From contig JAISWZ010000721.1 in NCBI GenBank assembly GCA_031270945.1, positions 1-39,914 on the forward strand: 39,914 nt of DNA. The letters are read 5' to 3'. Numbering within the stretch: position 1 is the stretch's first letter; every line of letters starts with the position of its first letter. The position numbers and the translations under genes are program-made. The notes under the pieces are model-generated. The model made no database searches and had not been told where the DNA came from. It saw nothing but the letters and a program-made list of their open reading frames with translations. This DNA is from Clostridiales bacterium. GTDB taxonomy: Bacteria; Bacillota; Clostridia; Lachnospirales; WQUN01. This document shows positions 22,309-30,991 of this stretch, piece after piece.

Positions 22309-23364
22309 CTAGTCCAGCGTCCCTGCGTGATACTCATACATGTCAAGCTTGGAAATCTTGGCATTCATGCAGTCTCCTGATATGCATTTCGCCCTTGCCT
22401 CCAGCCAAGGCCTCTCCCCGCATAAAATGGCTGTCAAGTCAGGCGGAAAGCAATCTCCGTAATCCTCGATGATAAGGTCAACGCACTTTTTCTGGTCATC
22501 AGCCAAGGCGTTTTCATCATATTCGCCAATATCCCCTTCATATAGAACAATCTCGCGGGCTTTTTCGAATGATTGAAGAAGCTCTAGGCATACGGGCCCG
22601 TTATTCCTGGCCAGAAAGTCATTGTCAAAAAGAGGGACTTCCCTCGAAGCCAACGCGCTTGCGTTGGACAAATAGCAAAGCTTGTTCAGGAGCATTGGCG
22701 TTACGCTTCCCTTTTTGTGAATGATGTGCTTGGCTACATCGAATATGGTCGTGAGGGTTGGGGTTTTATTAGTGGCTTTCGCCCCAAGACTTATTTTGCC
22801 TTTTTTGCCTTTTTTGCCTTTCGATTTCATAAGTTTCTTTCTTTTATCGTCCTTTTTATTTGTTTTCGCTTTCTTAGCCTCTTTCTTAGCCTCTTTCATC
22901 ACATCCCGCTTCTCCACAAAATCATCGGCAAGCTGTGCTTTATAAAATTTTGCCATCGCTTTCTTTTTGATAATAGCATTGCATTTCAACCCCGGCTCGG
23001 TATCTCCCCTCGCTTTGATCCAAGGATCTTCTGAAAGCGCAAGCTTAGTGATCTGACAAGGCGCGAGTAATCCGTAATCCTCCAGCACGTCGTCTAGAAT
23101 CGTTTTCTCGGCGCTGCTAAAGGCATCAGGATCATGCTCGCCCAGATCTCCGTCTTTCAAAACATAAACATCCTTGTGCATCTTAAAGAATTCCACGCAC
23201 ACAGGCCCGCTTGCCCAAGCCCTAAAGTCTTCGCCAAACAGAGGCCTTTTCATTCTTGCAAGCGCCCAAGCGTTGGAGTAATAGCAAAGCTTTTGCAACT
23301 TCATAGTTGTGCATGAGCCTTTTTTGTGAAGCATGTATTTCGCGGCGTCGACAATGGTTGGCAT
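22309..23364 (-). CDS. tandem Panacea (SocA-like antitoxin) domain protein
   Basis: The 351-residue product contains two Panacea-type domains (the family of the SocA antitoxin and GepA-like proteins). Domain 1 spans about 4-145 (TMKLQKLCYYSNAWALA, FRAWASGPVCVEFF, SEDPWIKAR). Domain 2 spans about 205-346 (MLLNKLCYLSNASALAS, FLARNNGPVCLELL, ERPWLEAR). They are joined by a Lys-rich linker (about 155-195, KKGKKGK). The second copy has lost the tryptophan before GPV. Panacea domains usually occur once and neutralise an adjacent toxin by direct binding or as SocA-like adaptors for proteolysis. Here no toxin-like gene lies beside it. The ATG at 23364 has AAGGGG 9 bases upstream, and its own promoter (23461-23489) indicates a single-gene unit. 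Function as antitoxin is inference. Confidence 0.82.
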   Translation of the reverse strand: MPTIVDAAKYMLHKKGSCTTMKLQKLCYYSNAWALARMKRPLFGEDFRAWASGPVCVEFFKMHKDVYVLKDGDLGEHDPDAFSSAEKTILDDVLEDYGLLAPCQITKLALSEDPWIKARGDTEPGLKCNAIIKKKAMAKFYKAQLADDFVEKRDVMKEAKKEAKKAKTNKKDDKRKKLMKSKGKKGKKGKISLGAKATNKTPTLTTIFDVAKHIIHKKGSVTPMLLNKLCYLSNASALASREVPLFDNDFLARNNGPVCLELLQSFEKAREIVLYEGDIGEYDENALADDQKKCVDLIIEDYGDCFPPDLTAILCGERPWLEARAKCISGDCMNAKISKLDMYEYHAGTLD

Positions 23365-23460
23365 AGTCCTGTTCCCCTTTTATAGCTATATGAGATGAAA
23401 TATCGTTTCGCTCAAGCGCTCGCAAGCCTGTTCAATGCGTGTTTCGGTCGTTTGTACGCT

Positions 23461-23489
23461 ATTATAGAATATTTAAGGACATTTAACAA
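23461..23489 (-). promoter_or_regulatory. promoter of the tandem Panacea gene
   Basis: On the minus strand TTGTTA (23489-23484), 17 bases, perfect TATAAT (23466-23461). The start codon lies about 90 bases downstream. Confidence 0.65.
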
Positions 23490-23551
23490 TAACCTGATAC
23501 GCCAACCATGCTATCGGAAAAGTCCCGCCCTTTCCGCCTATGCCGCCACAC

Positions 23552-23585
23552 GCAAAAAGCGATGCATTTCTGCATCGCTTTTTGC
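23552..23585 (-). terminator. terminator of the sugar ABC transporter genes
   Basis: The arms 23552-23566 and 23571-23585 (GCAAAAAGCGATGCA / TGCATCGCTTTTTGC) form a perfect 15-bp stem downstream of the solute-binding protein gene on the minus strand. Between the stop and this hairpin, 23586-23648 is a monotonous T-rich stretch on the plus strand (A-rich in the transcript). Confidence 0.7.
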
Positions 23586-23651
23586 TTTTTGTTTTTGGTT
23601 TTGCTTTTTGTTTTTTTTCTTTTTGCTTTGGTTTTGCTTTTAGTTTTTGCC

Positions 23652-25451
23652 CTAATTCGCCGCCAGCGCTCTGGCTCTCTCATCCACAAGCGCTTTGTAC
23701 TTATCCTTGTCAAACTGGACAAGCTTCGCCCAATCAAAGCCCTGCAAGTCAGTTTTAAGCGTATTCCACAGCCTGTCAAACTCCGCTTGGTCCTTGGCAA
23801 ATATCATCTTCCATGAGGCGTCGCAAACCAGCGGGCCGCAGCTCGTGCGGATAACCGAGATGTCCGATGGATCCGGGTTCAAGCTGACATTGACAAACGG
23901 GACTACACCGACCTGGTTATTCTTCTCCAGGTAGGCCATGGGATCTTCCGCTCCGAAACGCTCGGACCATTCCTTCGTGGTGAGGGTCTGGCGCTTTTCA
24001 AGAGTCGTAGGCCAATACTCTTCAGCAAATGGAGCTTTTGTCTTGGGGTTGATCGCCGCTCCAGCAAGCATCCACTGGTTGATCTGCATCATTCCGTCAG
24101 CGTAGAGCCCGCCGCCGAATTCATCTGGCACTGGGGAGTTATCCATAAGGGCGTACTCTCCTATGTCAGTCAGGACATAGCCTTTTCCGTTTGGATCGTC
24201 TTCAAAGATAAAGCCGTAAATGCCTCCATGCATCGCGTCAAGCCCTTCTGGGGATGACATCCAGTCAAAGAGAAGCCTAACCCGCTCTTTCTTCTCTGGG
24301 TCAGAAGTTCCCACGGCAAAGGCTCTGCCGCTTCCATAGTACGAGTCAGAGGGCTGGTAAATCAGCATGTCTCCAATAGGAAGCATCATATAGTTTTCTC
24401 CAGCCTCGCCTCTGGTAGAGGTGTTCCAGAACCCTTGCTGCCAGTCATTCCATATGAGAAAAGCTCTTTTTGAGGTAAACTTGCTGTTGACAGAATCCCA
24501 GTTCTGGGTTCCTGAGTCTGGATCCACAACTCCCGCTTGGTTTGCGTCAAAGTAGAACTGAAGTATTCTCTTGTACGCTCCAGCGTCATCTACCAATTCT
24601 GCCATGTTTCCTTTGGTGTCAATGAGGATCGAGCCGTTTACTTCCTGTCCATACCATTTTGTAAGCTGATTTACATTCTCTATTGAAGTTCCATCCCAGT
24701 CGGGCCAAAGCGTAATGCCGTAGCTGGGATCTCCAGCGGAATTTGTTGGATACTTATCCTGCATTGCCTTGAGTGCCGAGACAAGGTCAGTCAAGTTTTT
24801 AACTTCAGGCGCTCCAATCTCCCTGTAATAGTCCCAAGGCACTGTCGGCGCCACTCCCGGGATGGTCGGAGAGAATGAAACCGGGCTGGTGTTTGTCAGT
24901 TCTGTAGGCCAAGCAAAGTACTTCCCAGGCCCTGCTCCTTCAAGAGATGAGTTGTAGTAATCCAGCTGGGGCTTATATTCGTTGAATGACTGCAGTGTCT
25001 GCATCTCGGCAGTAAAGTCTGTGATAAGCCCTGACTTGATGCAAGACTGGATGTCAGCGTTATCCAGGACTACGATGTCGCCCAGGAATCCTGAGGCGGA
25101 TCTGGCGGCGAATATGTCCCCTCCAGCCGCTTGCGGCGCTATGATGCTAAGCGTTATGTTAAACTTGTCTTTCAAGATCTTGGCGGTCCATCCGGACTGC
25201 TCGCCTTGGAAGTTGGCGGGCTGGGAGTAGACTTCAAGCGTCATAGGCGGAAGCTCCGCGGGCGCGTTCGCTTCAGGGGCGCTGTCAGGCGCGGGAGCGT
25301 CTGTCTTGGCGGCTGGCGCCGTTGTTGGCGCCGCAGGCGCCTGAGTTGCCGGGCTTGCGCCTCCGCCGCAGGCGGAGAGCGACATGGCTATCAGCGCCGC
25401 GAATGCCAGCGCCAGGAAAATCGATTTCTTGCTCTTTTTGCAGCTTTTCAT
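23652..25451 (-). CDS. sugar ABC transporter solute-binding lipoprotein (LplA-like)
   Basis: It captures oligosaccharides outside the cell for the two permeases encoded just before it. The 599-residue product has a lipoprotein signal (FLALAFAALIAMSLSAC, Cys 28) and an Ala/Pro-rich tether. The mature part is a family-1 extracellular solute-binding fold of the long LplA/YtcQ type, with recognisable TLSIIAPQAAGGDIFAAR, RAFLIWNDWQQGFWN and RLLFDWMSSPEG. The ATG at 25451 has AAGGAGG upstream; a further in-frame start at 25490 only adds hydrophilic residues before the signal. It is third in the permease-permease-binding protein order. No ATPase gene is beside it, so a shared MsmK-like ATPase elsewhere is expected. 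Confidence 0.9.
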   Translation of the reverse strand: MKSCKKSKKSIFLALAFAALIAMSLSACGGGASPATQAPAAPTTAPAAKTDAPAPDSAPEANAPAELPPMTLEVYSQPANFQGEQSGWTAKILKDKFNITLSIIAPQAAGGDIFAARSASGFLGDIVVLDNADIQSCIKSGLITDFTAEMQTLQSFNEYKPQLDYYNSSLEGAGPGKYFAWPTELTNTSPVSFSPTIPGVAPTVPWDYYREIGAPEVKNLTDLVSALKAMQDKYPTNSAGDPSYGITLWPDWDGTSIENVNQLTKWYGQEVNGSILIDTKGNMAELVDDAGAYKRILQFYFDANQAGVVDPDSGTQNWDSVNSKFTSKRAFLIWNDWQQGFWNTSTRGEAGENYMMLPIGDMLIYQPSDSYYGSGRAFAVGTSDPEKKERVRLLFDWMSSPEGLDAMHGGIYGFIFEDDPNGKGYVLTDIGEYALMDNSPVPDEFGGGLYADGMMQINQWMLAGAAINPKTKAPFAEEYWPTTLEKRQTLTTKEWSERFGAEDPMAYLEKNNQVGVVPFVNVSLNPDPSDISVIRTSCGPLVCDASWKMIFAKDQAEFDRLWNTLKTDLQGFDWAKLVQFDKDKYKALVDERARALAAN

Positions 25452-25553
25452 TTTAGATCCTCCTTTAGATTTCTTGCATGGCCGATCCAATAAAATGCTT
25501 TTTCTAGCAAATCTAAGCTTTAGAGATGCTTTTTTTCAGATCCAAGCTTAAAT

Positions 25554-26450
25554 CTAACCCTTCACTGCCCCGATCATAATTCCCTTTACAAAGTAACGCT
25601 GGAAAAATGGATACACCAGCAAGATTGGCAGGGCTACAATGATCGTCACAGTCATTCGTATTGATGTCTGCGTCTGAGCCTGGGCTACCATCGCGGCGGC
25701 GGAGCTTGAAGAGGCGTTTACAATGGCTGACAGGGAGCTTGAGGACTGGAGGTACCTGTAGAGGATGAACTGAAGGGTGAAGAGGCTTTCCCTTGTCATC
25801 AGAAGCAGGGTATCCTGGAAAGAGTTCCACTGCCCTACAGCGGAAAAGATGGCTATGGTTGAGAGTATCGGCTTCGAGACTGGCAGTATTATCTGAAAGA
25901 ACACCCTCAGCGTTCCAGCCCCGTCCACCTGGGCCGCTTCCCTCAGTTCCTTGGAAATGGATTCAACGTAGGTTTTCGTGAGAATGATGTAAAACGGAGA
26001 AACTATGGCGGGAAGTATGTATCCAAGGAAGTTGTTGGTCAGCTTCAGGTTCATCATCGTCAGGTACCAGGGGATGATCCCTGCGTTGAAGTACATTGTT
26101 ATTACGACAAACCGATACCAGAACTTTTTCTTCCACATTGTATCGCTTGTGAACATGTATCCAAGGAAGGCTGAAGACAGCACCACAAGAACTGTGCCCA
26201 CAACCGTCCGGGAGACCGAGATGAATGCGGCGTTCGCTATTCCAGGGATCCTGAAGGCGTCAATATAATTCTGGAAATGGATCCCTTTCGGAAACCATGT
26301 GACCGCGCCGCGCTCGCTTAGCTTGTTGTCGCTTATGGTATTGATGAAGATGTAATAAAACGGGTAGACGCATGCGAAGGAGAACAATGAGAAGAAGACT
26401 ACCGCGAACACATCCATTACCCGATCTCCTATGGAGCTGGATGCTTTCAA
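25554..26450 (-). CDS. sugar ABC transporter permease, LplC/MalG type
   Basis: One of the two membrane subunits of the sugar importer. The 298-residue product has about six membrane helices (VFAVVFFSLFSFACVYPFYY, VSRTVVGTVLVVLSSAFLGY and others). It carries the cytoplasmic EAA loop (ELREAAQVDGAGTLRVFFQI) through which permeases contact the ATPase, and ends in FFQRYFVKGIMIGAVKG, typical of this subfamily. I choose the TTG at 26450 because AGGGGGTGA lies 4-5 bases upstream; an upstream TTG at 26492 is poorly placed. It lies 66 bases after the first permease gene and about 100 before the binding-protein gene. Confidence 0.92.
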   Translation of the reverse strand: MKASSSIGDRVMDVFAVVFFSLFSFACVYPFYYIFINTISDNKLSERGAVTWFPKGIHFQNYIDAFRIPGIANAAFISVSRTVVGTVLVVLSSAFLGYMFTSDTMWKKKFWYRFVVITMYFNAGIIPWYLTMMNLKLTNNFLGYILPAIVSPFYIILTKTYVESISKELREAAQVDGAGTLRVFFQIILPVSKPILSTIAIFSAVGQWNSFQDTLLLMTRESLFTLQFILYRYLQSSSSLSAIVNASSSSAAAMVAQAQTQTSIRMTVTIIVALPILLVYPFFQRYFVKGIMIGAVKG

Positions 26451-26516
26451 TCCGTCACCCCCTTTTATAGTAAAACAAGACTTTAAAAACAAGATATTGG
26501 CTAGTTCTAGCCAGAA

Positions 26517-27431
26517 TCACAAAATGCTCTCTCGCCTAACCCCTATGGAAAGCCCGTTCGCCGCGAACAGGAGCGCAAGGCTCACCACGCTTTTCAGCAT
26601 GCTTAGCGCTGTTGAGATGGAGTACACTGGCGGCTTGCTTGTGGAAAGGTTGTAGACGTACAAGTCCAGAACCTGTATATACTCCCGGTTCCAGGAGTTT
26701 TGGAAAACATAGTACTGCTCCATCCCGTTGTTGAGCATGTTGGAGATGTTCAAGAGCATTAGCACAAAGAAAGTGGGAAGGAGAGACGGAATTGTTATGC
26801 TCCAGATGCACTGCCATCTGGCGGCGCCGTCTATCTTTGCCGCCTCGTACATCCCCTCGTCTATGCCGCTTATGGCCGCGACATACATTATGGCGGCCCA
26901 GCCTAGGTTTTTCCATGTCAGCCAGAGCCACATCTTAAGCCAAAGATGGGAGCTGTCCTTCATGAAGTCTATTGGCCTGGCTATAAGCCCCCAATCCTTC
27001 AAGACCGAGTTTATCATCCCGTTGTTTCCCATTAGCAGGAACGCCACTGAATAAACCAGCACCCAGCTGATGAAGTTCGGGATGGTGGCCGCTGTCTGGA
27101 CAAACTTCTTGAATGGCGCGTTCCTGAGCTCATTAAGCAGGATGGCAAAAAACATGGGAAGCCAGGAGAACAGGAGGGCTATGCCGCTCATGGCGAAAGT
27201 GTTCCTGAGAACCTGCAGGGTCTGGTTGACATAGGACTGGTTTTGAAACAAAAGCTTGAACCACTTCAGCCCCACAAAGGAGTCCCAGGAGAAAGGCAGC
27301 GGAGGCTGGTAGTCAAAGAAGGAGTAAATCCATCCGTATAGCGGGAAATAGGCGAATACGGCAACGAGCGCGATAAACGGAAGAATCAGCAGAAACTCTT
27401 TGTAGCCTTGAGCTTTTCTCGCTTTCCCCAC
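26517..27431 (-). CDS. sugar ABC transporter permease, LplB/MalF type
   Basis: The other membrane subunit of the sugar importer. The 304-residue product begins with FLLILPFIALVAVFAYFPLYGWIYSFFDYQ, a hallmark of LplB-like permeases, has about six membrane helices and contains the EAA-like loop (MYEAAKIDGAARWQCIWSITIPSLLP). The GTG start has AAGGGGG 7 bases upstream. It is the first of the three transporter genes and is separated from the LacI gene by a long A/T-only repeat tract, which would lie in its 5' leader or promoter. Confidence 0.93.
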   Translation of the reverse strand: MGKARKAQGYKEFLLILPFIALVAVFAYFPLYGWIYSFFDYQPPLPFSWDSFVGLKWFKLLFQNQSYVNQTLQVLRNTFAMSGIALLFSWLPMFFAILLNELRNAPFKKFVQTAATIPNFISWVLVYSVAFLLMGNNGMINSVLKDWGLIARPIDFMKDSSHLWLKMWLWLTWKNLGWAAIMYVAAISGIDEGMYEAAKIDGAARWQCIWSITIPSLLPTFFVLMLLNISNMLNNGMEQYYVFQNSWNREYIQVLDLYVYNLSTSKPPVYSISTALSMLKSVVSLALLFAANGLSIGVRRESIL

Positions 27432-27439
27432 ACCAGTTC

Positions 27440-27568
<129 letters not shown>

Positions 27569-27573
<5 letters not shown>

Positions 27574-28669
27574 TAACATCTCTAACAGTGTCACCCTCAA
27601 GCAGTTTTGGCGTTGTCCAATTCATATACTTTGGCTTGTTCCCTTCCAGTATGTCTATCATGACGTCAGCCGCCACGGCGCCTAGATTTTCCACTTCTAT
27701 TGAAACCGTGGTCACTTTCTTGTCAAACCATTCCCTCAGGTATATGCCGTCTATGCCCATGATTGAAATGTCTTCGGGAACCCTGACGTTATTGTCCTTC
27801 AATACGCTCATGAAGCCGTACGCTATGTCATCATTGAAGCACAGCAATGCCGTGGCCGGGCTATGCCCTTCCAGGTACTTGTGCGCCGCCCGCTTGCCGA
27901 TGTTAAACGATGAGTAATTGGCAAAGTTGTCATCGGAGGGCTGCATGATAAGCGGAGGATCCACCCGCTTGGCCAGGACGTTATCCGTGTCCCCGATTTC
28001 AGCTCTAACCACCAGCTCCTGGATGCTCATCTTCCCCCTGAAGTTCTGGGCTTCCTGCTCCATCCTGGTTTTCCATAGCTGGTATCGTATCGCGCTATGC
28101 CTTCCTCTTTCAGGGATTACCATGCCTATGCGCCTATGGCCTTTTGACATCAGGTAGTCAATGGCCATGTTTACAACTTTCGGATTGTCTATTATAACGT
28201 TGTGGACAGGCCTGGCAAAGGCCAGGCTGGCATCGTTTGTTGCCACGACCACCGGCAATAGATAATTGGCGCCTACGGAATTGATGTATGTTTCAGCCAG
28301 CACGTCAAGCGAGAACATGACACCGTCAACCAGATGGCTTTTTATCTTCTCGAAATCGCAATGGATATCCAGAAATATTGAATATCCCCGCTTGTACGCC
28401 ACTCTCGTGGCGCCATTGAAAAACTGGATGTTGTAAGGCGCTGTGATCTCGTTTTGGTACAAAATAAGCTGCTTGGTTTTTCGGCTTTGCAAGGACAAGG
28501 CGATGGGATTTGGGTTGTAGCCAAGGCTTCTGGCCACATCCAGTATCTTCTCCTTCACCTCTTTCTTAACGTAGCCAGAATTATTGACGGCACGGCTGAC
28601 CGACGCCACCGAAACCCCGGCGGCCTTGGCCACGTCCTCCCGCGTTGCTGTCTTGTTCACTTTTTTCAC
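27569..28669 (-). CDS. LacI-family transcriptional regulator
   Basis: A sugar-responsive DNA-binding repressor. The 366-residue product has the LacI helix-turn-helix at residues 8-28 (TREDVAKAAGVSVASVSRAVN), the hinge region (LGYNPNPIALSLQSRKTKQL) and a periplasmic-binding-protein-like effector domain (HRRIGMVIPERGR, ALLCFNDDIAYGFMSVL, VPEDISIMGIDG). It lies between the GH51 gene and the transporter genes on the same strand, so it most likely controls this locus. The GTG start at 28669 is used because the protein then begins normally for the family; no clear ribosome-binding site is visible. A candidate operator upstream of GH51 is listed separately. Confidence 0.92.
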
Positions 28670-28768
28670 CGCTTTTCGCTTGTCTTGTCAAGAGCTTAAA
28701 GCTTAAGATTTCTGTGTTAAATATTTTTATTTATCTATATTTTCTTAAATTTATTTAAATTATAAACT

Positions 28769-30205
28769 TTATCTTATCCCAACCACCGCCTCCGCAACTG
28801 AGCAAGGCGGCAGCTCAAGCCTAACCAGCCCGTTTTCGATCCTGGCTTCAAGCTTTGCTGGCGTGACAGCATTGGGCTCTTCGAAAGTGTTGTGCGCGTT
28901 GGCCTTTCCGGTCAGGATCCTGGCTGAAACGGTTCCAGCTTTCGCCCCCAGGATCCGGATTTCCAACTCTTCACTCTTGTCCAGGGAGGCGTTTGAGATC
29001 GTAAGGGTCAGCTCTTCGCCCAGCCTCGAAGCTGTAGCCGAAAGGCTTGCGCCTTCCAAGAACATTCCCAGGCACTCTGCGTCATGGTGCCGCTTGTAGA
29101 GATCGTAGACATGGCCTGTTGGAGTCAATATCAGCTTCTTGCCCTCAGTCAGGATAACCGACTGAAGAACGTTTGCCACTTGGGCAATGTTCGCCATCTG
29201 GATCCTGTCGCATCTGGCGTTGAAAATGTCAAGCGAGATGGCCGCAACCAGCGCGTCCCGCATTGTGTTTTGCTGGTAGAGATAGCCCGGATGGGTTCCC
29301 TTCTCAACGTCAAACCAGGTGCCCCATTCATCCACTACCAGATCAACTTTGTGGCCTGGATCATGCCGATCCATCACCGCCAGGTGCGCGTCTATTATCT
29401 TTCCAATCTTTCTTGCCTGGGCCAGGGTAAGGTAATACTTTTCATCGCTGAATTCCGTGGCGCTGCCTTTTTCATCCCACGTTCCCGGGACTGTGTAGTA
29501 GTGTATGGACATGGCGTCCATGAACCGGGCGCACTTGCGCATCAAAATTTCGGTCCACTCATAATCCTCTGTTCCAGATCCGCATGCTATCTTGTAAAGC
29601 TTGTTTCCTCCGTAGCTTCGGCAATAGGTCTGGTAGCGGCGATACTCATTGGCATAGTAATCCGCCAGCATATTCCCTCCGCATCCCCAATTCTCGTTGC
29701 CTACCCCAAAGTACTTGAGCCTCCAAGCCTCTTTTCTGCCGTTTTCCGCCCTCAGCTCTGCCATTGGAGAGCTGCCTTCGCAAGTGATGTACTCGACCCA
29801 TTCAGACATCTCCCGCACAGTGCCGCTTCCCAGGTTTCCGCATATGTAAGGCTCGCATTCCAGCTGTCTGCACAGCTCCATAAACTCATGGGTTCCGAAG
29901 CTATTGTCCTCCACGTCCCCGCCCCAATGAGTGTTGACCATTTTCTTTCGGTTTTGCCCTATCCCGTCTTGCCAGTGGTACTCATCCGCAAAGCATCCTC
30001 CTGGCCATCTCAAAACCGGGATTTTGATCCCTTTTAGCGCCGCCACGGCATCATCCCTGATCCCGTTTGTATTCGGAATGTCACTGTCCGCTCCAACGAA
30101 CAGCCCTTCATAAACGCAGCGCCCCAGATGCTCGGAAAAATGGCCGTATATGTTGCGGTTGATCCTTCCTTTAACCGTATTGGCGTCAATCAACATAGTA
30201 GACAT
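28769..30205 (-). CDS. GH51 alpha-L-arabinofuranosidase
   Basis: GH51 enzymes release arabinofuranose side groups from arabinan and arabinoxylan oligosaccharides. The 478-residue product is a typical intracellular form: [41 protein letters not shown], the acid/base in [11 protein letters not shown] (E171), the nucleophile in [10 protein letters not shown] (E293) and a C-terminal beta domain. The start is uncertain: ATG 30205 is 13 bases after a strong GGGAGG, while an ATG at 30213 with better spacing is out of frame and meets a stop after two codons. ATG 30196 is also possible. The frame stays open to 30664, but that region is repeat-derived and not a credible part of the enzyme. It is first in the sugar locus. 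Confidence 0.92.
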   Translation of the reverse strand: MSTMLIDANTVKGRINRNIYGHFSEHLGRCVYEGLFVGADSDIPNTNGIRDDAVAALKGIKIPVLRWPGGCFADEYHWQDGIGQNRKKMVNTHWGGDVEDNSFGTHEFMELCRQLECEPYICGNLGSGTVREMSEWVEYITCEGSSPMAELRAENGRKEAWRLKYFGVGNENWGCGGNMLADYYANEYRRYQTYCRSYGGNKLYKIACGSGTEDYEWTEILMRKCARFMDAMSIHYYTVPGTWDEKGSATEFSDEKYYLTLAQARKIGKIIDAHLAVMDRHDPGHKVDLVVDEWGTWFDVEKGTHPGYLYQQNTMRDALVAAISLDIFNARCDRIQMANIAQVANVLQSVILTEGKKLILTPTGHVYDLYKRHHDAECLGMFLEGASLSATASRLGEELTLTISNASLDKSEELEIRILGAKAGTVSARILTGKANAHNTFEEPNAVTPAKLEARIENGLVRLELPPCSVAEAVVGIR

Positions 30206-30249
30206 TAAGGCATTAATTCCTCCCAAGGTTTTTTTGTTGCTTTTAAGAG

Positions 30250-30321
30250 AGTTAAGATAGTTAAAAGAGTTAAAAAAGTTAAGATAGTTAAAAAAGTTAA
30301 AAGAGTTAAAAGAGTTAAAAG
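30250..30321. repeat. eight tandem copies of a 9-bp repeat upstream of GH51
   Basis: AGTTAARA(D) is repeated eight times in a row. Because the unit is nine bases it keeps frame, and the open frame on the minus strand reads Asn-Ser-Phe-like triplets. It lies between the GH51 promoter and start codon, so it is most likely leader sequence. Confidence 0.85.
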
Positions 30322-30403
30322 AGTAGAGCGCTAATCGGAGCGCCAGATCTCTTGAAGCATTGTTGCTGCCTGAATCAAGATTTCTTGCGCTCGCTTTAGT
30401 CAT

Positions 30404-30432
30404 ATTGTCTCTGTTTCGAATCCCTATGTCAA
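30404..30432 (-). promoter_or_regulatory. candidate promoter of GH51
   Basis: On the minus strand TTGACA (30432-30427), 17 bases, GACAAT (30409-30404). The -10 is weak, but the -35 is perfect and adjacent to a palindrome. The leader to GH51 would be about 190 bases, including the 9-bp repeats. Confidence 0.4.
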
Positions 30433-30439
30433 TAATCAA

Positions 30440-30463
30440 GAATGTGTACGCAAGTACACATTC
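30440..30463. promoter_or_regulatory. perfect palindrome, candidate operator
   Basis: GAATGTGTAC-GCAA-GTACACATTC: two perfect 10-base arms about the size of a LacI-family or other dimeric regulator site. It lies 7 bases upstream of the candidate GH51 -35 box. The adjacent LacI gene is the obvious candidate binder, but this is inference. Confidence 0.5.
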
Positions 30464-30626
30464 AAAAAATATAAAAGATGCATATAAACTGGAGAATGGG
30501 ACGGAGTGCTTGGCTACAAATGCGGGGTTAGACATCGAGGGCCTGGCTATAAAGGCGGGATGAGATAATGCCGGGCTCCCGCCAGCAATCAAATTTTCGC
30601 GCGTCAAACCCCAACTGCGAAAGAGC

Positions 30627-30655
30627 GCCCCTCCGCGCCTGCGGCGCGGAGGGGC
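30627..30655. other. perfect GC-rich 13-bp hairpin
   Basis: GCCCCTCCGCGCC-TGC-GGCGCGGAGGGGC, immediately beside the palindromic element at 30659. There is no T-run next to it. It lies between the opp operon's 3' end and the GH51 upstream region. Confidence 0.6.
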
Positions 30656-30658
30656 TAA

Positions 30659-30743
30659 GAGCATATCCCAAAATTATATCCGAGGTGCCAGAAAAGTTGG
30701 GCAAACACTATCTGGCACCTTAACGGAATTTTGGGATATGCAC
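30659..30743. repeat. palindromic intergenic element, shortened (85 bp)
   Basis: The ends are GAGCATATCCCAAAATT and AATTTTGGGATATGCAC. GGTGCCAG pairs with CTGGCACC. The central core is replaced by AAAAGTTGGGCAAACACTAT, as if most of the inner hairpin had been deleted while the outer arms were kept. Confidence 0.9.
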
Positions 30744-30778
30744 CAAAAGGCTATGCGCTGGGGCGCATAGCCTTTTGG
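30743..30778 (-). terminator. terminator of the opp operon
   Basis: The arms 30743-30758 and 30763-30778 (CCAAAAGGCTATGCGC / GCGCATAGCCTTTTGG) form a perfect 16-bp stem just downstream of the last opp-operon gene on the minus strand, in direct contact with the palindromic element. Confidence 0.7.
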
Positions 30779-30796
30779 TCTTGCTTTGGTCTTGTT

Positions 30797-30991
30797 TCAA
30801 GCCCGGGACAGCACAAAGAAGTAAAGCAGGAGCAGCATCCCTATCGCGAATATGATGCAAGGCCACAGCGTTAGGAACGCGGCCAGGAGTATGGCTGGCA
30901 GGTCGCCTTTTTCCAGCTCGTCTTTGATGGTCTCGGCCTTTTGCTCGGTTTCATTGACGTCTATGAGCTTGTCAAGCCTTTTCTTGAACAT
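30797..30991 (-). CDS. small membrane protein at the end of the opp operon
   Basis: A 64-residue protein with a charged first half (MFKKRLDKLIDVNETEQKAE) and a hydrophobic second half likely to form one or two membrane helices (LPAILLAAFLTLWPCIIF, GMLLLLYFFVL). Its ATG lies inside the end of oppF (20-base overlap), with GGA about 10 bases upstream, so translation is probably coupled to oppF. The terminator follows within about 20 bases. I do not recognise the family. Its place in the operon suggests a small accessory subunit of the peptide transporter. Confidence 0.6.
   Translation of the reverse strand: MFKKRLDKLIDVNETEQKAETIKDELEKGDLPAILLAAFLTLWPCIIFAIGMLLLLYFFVLSRA

Noticed and set aside
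23483..23800. Lys/Arg-rich open frame overlapping the end of the solute-binding protein gene
   Set aside because: It is the shadow of a T-rich low-complexity stretch and of a well-supported gene in another frame.
30360..30563. Plus-strand 67-codon open frame upstream of GH51
   Set aside because: It crosses the candidate GH51 promoter and palindrome on the opposite strand and has no motif or good ribosome-binding site.
30206..30664. N-terminal extension of the GH51 enzyme
   Set aside because: The extra residues come from a 9-bp tandem repeat and a GC-rich hairpin. They do not resemble a signal or domain, and the family starts normally near 30205.
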